8,590 bases of DNA, from contig JAAZFP010000187.1 in NCBI GenBank assembly GCA_012511645.1, positions 1 through 8,590 of the forward strand, written 5' to 3'. Numbering within the stretch: position 1 is the stretch's first letter; every line of letters starts with the position of its first letter. The position numbers were made by a program, and so were the translations under genes. The notes under the pieces are model-generated. The model saw nothing but the letters and a program-made list of their open reading frames with translations. It did not search any database and was not told the origin of the DNA. Source of the DNA: Microbacteriaceae bacterium. Lineage in GTDB: Bacteria; Actinomycetota; Actinomycetes; Actinomycetales; Microbacteriaceae. Shown here piece after piece: positions 6,527-8,590 of this stretch.

Positions 6527-7033
6527 ATGACGACCAACCAACCTACCGCCACCAACGTCGGCTCAGTGTCCGGTGAGGGTGAGGCGTGTGACCTGATCGC
6601 GTCGGTGAGTGAGGCGCCCATCGACGGCGCAGTGCACGCTCGGCCCGAGGTTGACGGTGAGACGGAGAGCCGGCTTGCCTTTACTCCGCACGCAATCGCC
6701 TTGATTGAAACGCTCTGGGCGATGCACGGCCCGCTCATGTTTCATCAGTCTGGTGGCTGCTGCGACGGCAGCGCCCCCATGTGTTACCAAGCGGGGGAGT
6801 TTCGCACCGGTGATGCCGATGTCTTGCTCGGGACGCTCGAGTTGCCGCAGCTGGACGACGGAGGCAGCACCGACGGGGCTCCTCGCGAAATAGGTTTTTG
6901 GATGTCGCGGGAGCAGTTCGCTGTCTGGCAGCACACCCACCTCACCGTTGATGCCGTGCCTGGCCGGGGCAGCGGCTTCTCGCTCGAGGCGCCGGAGGGC
7001 CAGCGCTTTTTGATCCGTTCGCGCCTGCTGTGA
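6527..7033 (+). CDS. DUF779 family protein with N-terminal extension
   Basis: Small, probably cytosolic protein (168 aa) of the DUF779 family, whose genes commonly neighbour aldehyde dehydrogenases of the AldB/ExaC kind. I know of no established biochemical function. The family core begins near residue 50 (LAFTPHAIALIETLWAMHG). It contains the hallmark FHQSGGCCDGSAPMCY at 72-87, with Cys78, Cys79 and Cys86 plus His73, which looks like a metal- or thiol-chemistry site. Later come FWMSREQF at 124-131, WQHTHLTVDAVPGRG at 134-148 and FSLEAPEG at 151-158. The first 48 or so residues are an acidic, low-complexity extension not usual for the family, and an acidic/glycine-rich insert lies near 107-119. 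ATG at 6527 is supported by GGAGG at 6516-6520. A role in assisting or protecting the dehydrogenase is inferred only from gene order. Confidence 0.88.
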   Translation: MTTNQPTATNVGSVSGEGEACDLIASVSEAPIDGAVHARPEVDGETESRLAFTPHAIALIETLWAMHGPLMFHQSGGCCDGSAPMCYQAGEFRTGDADVLLGTLELPQLDDGGSTDGAPREIGFWMSREQFAVWQHTHLTVDAVPGRGSGFSLEAPEGQRFLIRSRLL

Positions 7034-7087
7034 GTGGCGGCGACTGCGCGGCTCGCAGAGCGGCTCAGCCAGCCATCGGGCAACACC

Positions 7088-7096
7088 TGCGACAAT
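7088..7096 (+). promoter_or_regulatory. Candidate extended -10 promoter for a leaderless rlmN transcript
   Basis: TGC followed by GACAAT has the form of an extended -10 element, keeping the key A at -11 and T at -7. It would place transcription start at about 7103-7104, exactly at the GTG start codon of rlmN. No clear -35 box is present, and no Shine-Dalgarno sequence precedes 7104. Leaderless transcripts are frequent in Actinobacteria. An overlapping TAGGTT (7096-7101) is an alternative -10 but would start transcription inside the gene. Confidence 0.35.
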
Positions 7097-7103
7097 AGGT
7101 TGC

Positions 7104-8411
7104 GTGGATCCCAACAAATTGAACCATGCGAACCTGCCCGAATCGGGCAAGTTGATTCGCACCCGGCCGCGGAGTGCTGATGCGCGGCCGCAGACGCGGC
7201 CGCGTGCCGAGGGCTGGACCCAGCTCACCGGTGCCGACGGCAGGCCTCAGCTGCAGTTTGCTTCTCCTCGAGTGAAGCAACCGCCCACACACCTCGCCGA
7301 CATGACGCTTGCCGAGCGCGAAGCGAAGATTGTCGAGTTGGGTCTTCCGAAGTTCCGTGCGAAGCAACTTTCGCAGCACTACTTTGAACGCTATACGAGC
7401 GATCCGGCGCACATGACGAATCTGCCGAAAGATCGTCGCGACGATCTTTCCGAGGCGTTCTTTCCGCCGCTGCTGAGCGAGGTGAAGCGGCTCGTCACCG
7501 ATGACGGTAACACGGTGAAGTTTCTCTGGCGTCTGTTTGATGGTGCTCTGGTCGAGTCGGTGCTGATGCGGTATCCGGGCCGCATCACGCTGTGCGTGTC
7601 GAGTCAGTGTGGCTGCGGCATGAACTGTCCGTTCTGCGCGACCGGTCAGGCTGGGCTGACACGAAACATGTCACCGGCCGAGATCCTCGATCAGATCGTG
7701 CAGGCGAATCGAGTCATTGCTGAGGGTGGCCTCGGTGGGGTGCGAGAGATCGGCAATGGAACAGAAGCAGAGCGCGTGAATAACATTGTGTTCATGGGCA
7801 TGGGCGAGCCGCTCGCTAACTACAAGCGGGTCATGACTGCGGTGCGCCGCATGGTTGCCCCCGCTCCCGAGGGGCTCGGTATGAGCGCCCGCGGCATCAC
7901 CGTATCGACGGTGGGTCTGGCGCCAGCGATTCGCAAGCTCACCGATGAAGAGATTCCCGTCACGTTCGCGCTGTCATTGCACGCGCCAGACGACGAATTG
8001 CGAGATGAGTTGATCCCGGTGAATAGCCGCTGGAAGATCGACGAGGTGCTCGATGCGGCTCGCGGCTACTTCGAGCGCACCGGTCGCCGGGTGTCGATTG
8101 AATACGCGCTCATCAAAGACATGAACGACCATGCCTGGCGCGCAGAGCTACTCGCAGAAAAGCTCAACGCTCGCGGTCGGGGCTGGGTGCACGTCAACCC
8201 GATCCCGTTGAACCCGACCCCGGGATCGGTGTGGACGAGAAGTGAGCCGTCGGTGACCCGTGAGTTTGTTGATCGCTTGAATGCGGCCGGCATTCCGACG
8301 ACGCTACGCGATACCCGGGGCAAAGAGATCGATGGCGCGTGTGGTCAGCTGGTCGCCACTGAGCAGGACCGTATCGATGCCGCTCGGCTTGCTGGCAGTC
8401 TCACGATCTAG
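7104..8411 (+). CDS. rlmN: Dual-specificity 23S rRNA A2503 / tRNA A37 C2-methyltransferase RlmN
   Basis: Radical-SAM enzyme (435 aa) that methylates C2 of A2503 in 23S rRNA and of A37 in certain tRNAs, tuning translation accuracy. The [4Fe-4S] motif CGMNCPFC gives cluster ligands Cys171, Cys175 and Cys178. Cys164 (in LCVSSQ) and Cys413 (in DGACGQL) match the E. coli pair Cys118 and Cys355; the latter carries the methyl group. MGMGEPLANY at 231-240 is the SAM-binding GEP motif, and FALSLHAPDDELRDELIPVN (288-307) is a conserved core block. All catalytic residues are intact. The core begins near 62. The first 60 residues are a basic, proline/arginine-rich extension of a kind I associate with actinobacterial RlmN. 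The GTG at 7104 lacks a Shine-Dalgarno site and may be leaderless; a shorter start is possible (ATG at 7302), but it would lose part of the N-terminal domain. The stop is TAG at 8409-8411. Confidence 0.96.
   Translation: MDPNKLNHANLPESGKLIRTRPRSADARPQTRPRAEGWTQLTGADGRPQLQFASPRVKQPPTHLADMTLAEREAKIVELGLPKFRAKQLSQHYFERYTSDPAHMTNLPKDRRDDLSEAFFPPLLSEVKRLVTDDGNTVKFLWRLFDGALVESVLMRYPGRITLCVSSQCGCGMNCPFCATGQAGLTRNMSPAEILDQIVQANRVIAEGGLGGVREIGNGTEAERVNNIVFMGMGEPLANYKRVMTAVRRMVAPAPEGLGMSARGITVSTVGLAPAIRKLTDEEIPVTFALSLHAPDDELRDELIPVNSRWKIDEVLDAARGYFERTGRRVSIEYALIKDMNDHAWRAELLAEKLNARGRGWVHVNPIPLNPTPGSVWTRSEPSVTREFVDRLNAAGIPTTLRDTRGKEIDGACGQLVATEQDRIDAARLAGSLTI
7183..7204 (+). repeat. GC-only hairpin and tandem repeat near the start of rlmN
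   Basis: CGCGGCCGC occurs twice (7183-7191 and 7195-7203), 12 bases apart. Because the motif is nearly its own complement, 7183-7191 can pair with 7196-7204 as nine G-C pairs around the loop AGAC. It encodes part of the arginine/proline-rich extension (ARPQTRPR). In RNA it would be a very stable structure about 80 bases from the predicted 5' end of the message. Confidence 0.5.
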
Positions 8412-8420
8412 ACGTTCCGC

Positions 8421-8590
8421 TCAGCCGAGCTGTAGGGCATCCCGCAGGAGCGCAATGTCATCACTCGTGTTCCACAGGTGAAACGAGATGCGGGCGTTGC
8501 CAGCTCGTCCGGCGGCAGCGATGCCTGAACGCTGCAGGGACGCGAGGTCGTGGCCGTCTGGGTCCGCCCAGGCAACAATTGCTGAGTTGC
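8421..8590 (-). CDS. Class V aminotransferase-fold PLP-dependent enzyme, C-terminal fragment
   Basis: The reverse strand reads 55 residues plus TGA (stop at 8421-8423), open to the window edge, so the N-terminal part lies beyond the right end. The visible part contains IAAAGRAGNARISFHLWNT followed by a terminal helix DDIALLRDALQLG. This R-x-G-N-x-R-[IV]-[SA]-F-H-L-[WY]-N pattern is the C-terminal subdomain of class V aminotransferases, the group that includes cysteine desulfurases, selenocysteine lyases and EgtE-like or isopenicillin-epimerase-like enzymes. Substrate and reaction cannot be told from this piece; the PLP lysine is outside the window. It converges on rlmN with only nine bases between the two stop codons, and no strong bidirectional terminator is visible there. 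Confidence 0.8.
   Translation of the reverse strand, partial: NSAIVAWADPDGHDLASLQRSGIAAAGRAGNARISFHLWNTSDDIALLRDALQLG

Noticed and set aside
5651..6541. Long minus-strand open frame (296 codons) opposite the aldehyde dehydrogenase
   Set aside because: It lies fully or mostly antisense to a confidently identified enzyme, has no recognisable domain, and is explained by GC-rich codon structure, which keeps antisense frames open.
7044..7058. CTGCG/CGCAG stem after the DUF779 gene as a terminator
   Set aside because: Only five base pairs with no T-tract, in GC-rich sequence where such stems arise by chance.

Overview
The window is GC-rich, with GTG starts, dense same-strand genes, a Tat-exported phosphoesterase and an AcoR-like regulator that has no sigma-54 AAA+ domain. 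Protein sequences recall high-GC Actinobacteria, most likely Microbacteriaceae (Leucobacter/Leifsonia/Microbacterium-like). That placement is by recognition of protein sequences, not by a database search. There are seven genes: six on the plus strand and one entering from the right edge on the minus strand. No rRNA, tRNA, CRISPR array, insertion sequence or phage gene was seen.

Region 1 (1-3288) is one tight transcription unit. It holds the 3' two thirds of ilvE (branched-chain aminotransferase), a fumarylacetoacetate-hydrolase-family enzyme 10 bases later, and a Tat-exported phosphoesterase of the phospholipase C/acid phosphatase family. The phosphoesterase start codon overlaps the hydrolase stop codon (GTGA).

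Region 2 (3289-7033) looks like an aldehyde-oxidation module. A candidate sigma-70-type promoter drives a GAF-domain transcriptional regulator, followed by an AldB/AcoD/ExaC-type aldehyde dehydrogenase and a cysteine-motif DUF779 protein. The regulator probably senses a small molecule and controls the dehydrogenase. DUF779 proteins commonly sit beside this type of dehydrogenase, but I know of no settled function. A very strong hairpin separates the dehydrogenase and DUF779 genes. TGCAAC motifs recur at both presumed control regions.

Region 3 (7034-8590) is housekeeping. It contains rlmN (radical-SAM methyltransferase of 23S rRNA A2503 and tRNA A37), probably read from a leaderless or near-leaderless transcript and carrying a GC-only hairpin early in its coding sequence. 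Converging on it, with a gap of only 9 bases, is the C-terminal end of a class V aminotransferase-fold PLP enzyme.

The most interesting parts are the regulator-dehydrogenase-DUF779 module with its hairpin and repeated motifs, and the exported phosphoesterase coupled to cytosolic catabolic genes. I do not see proof of a wholly new system.
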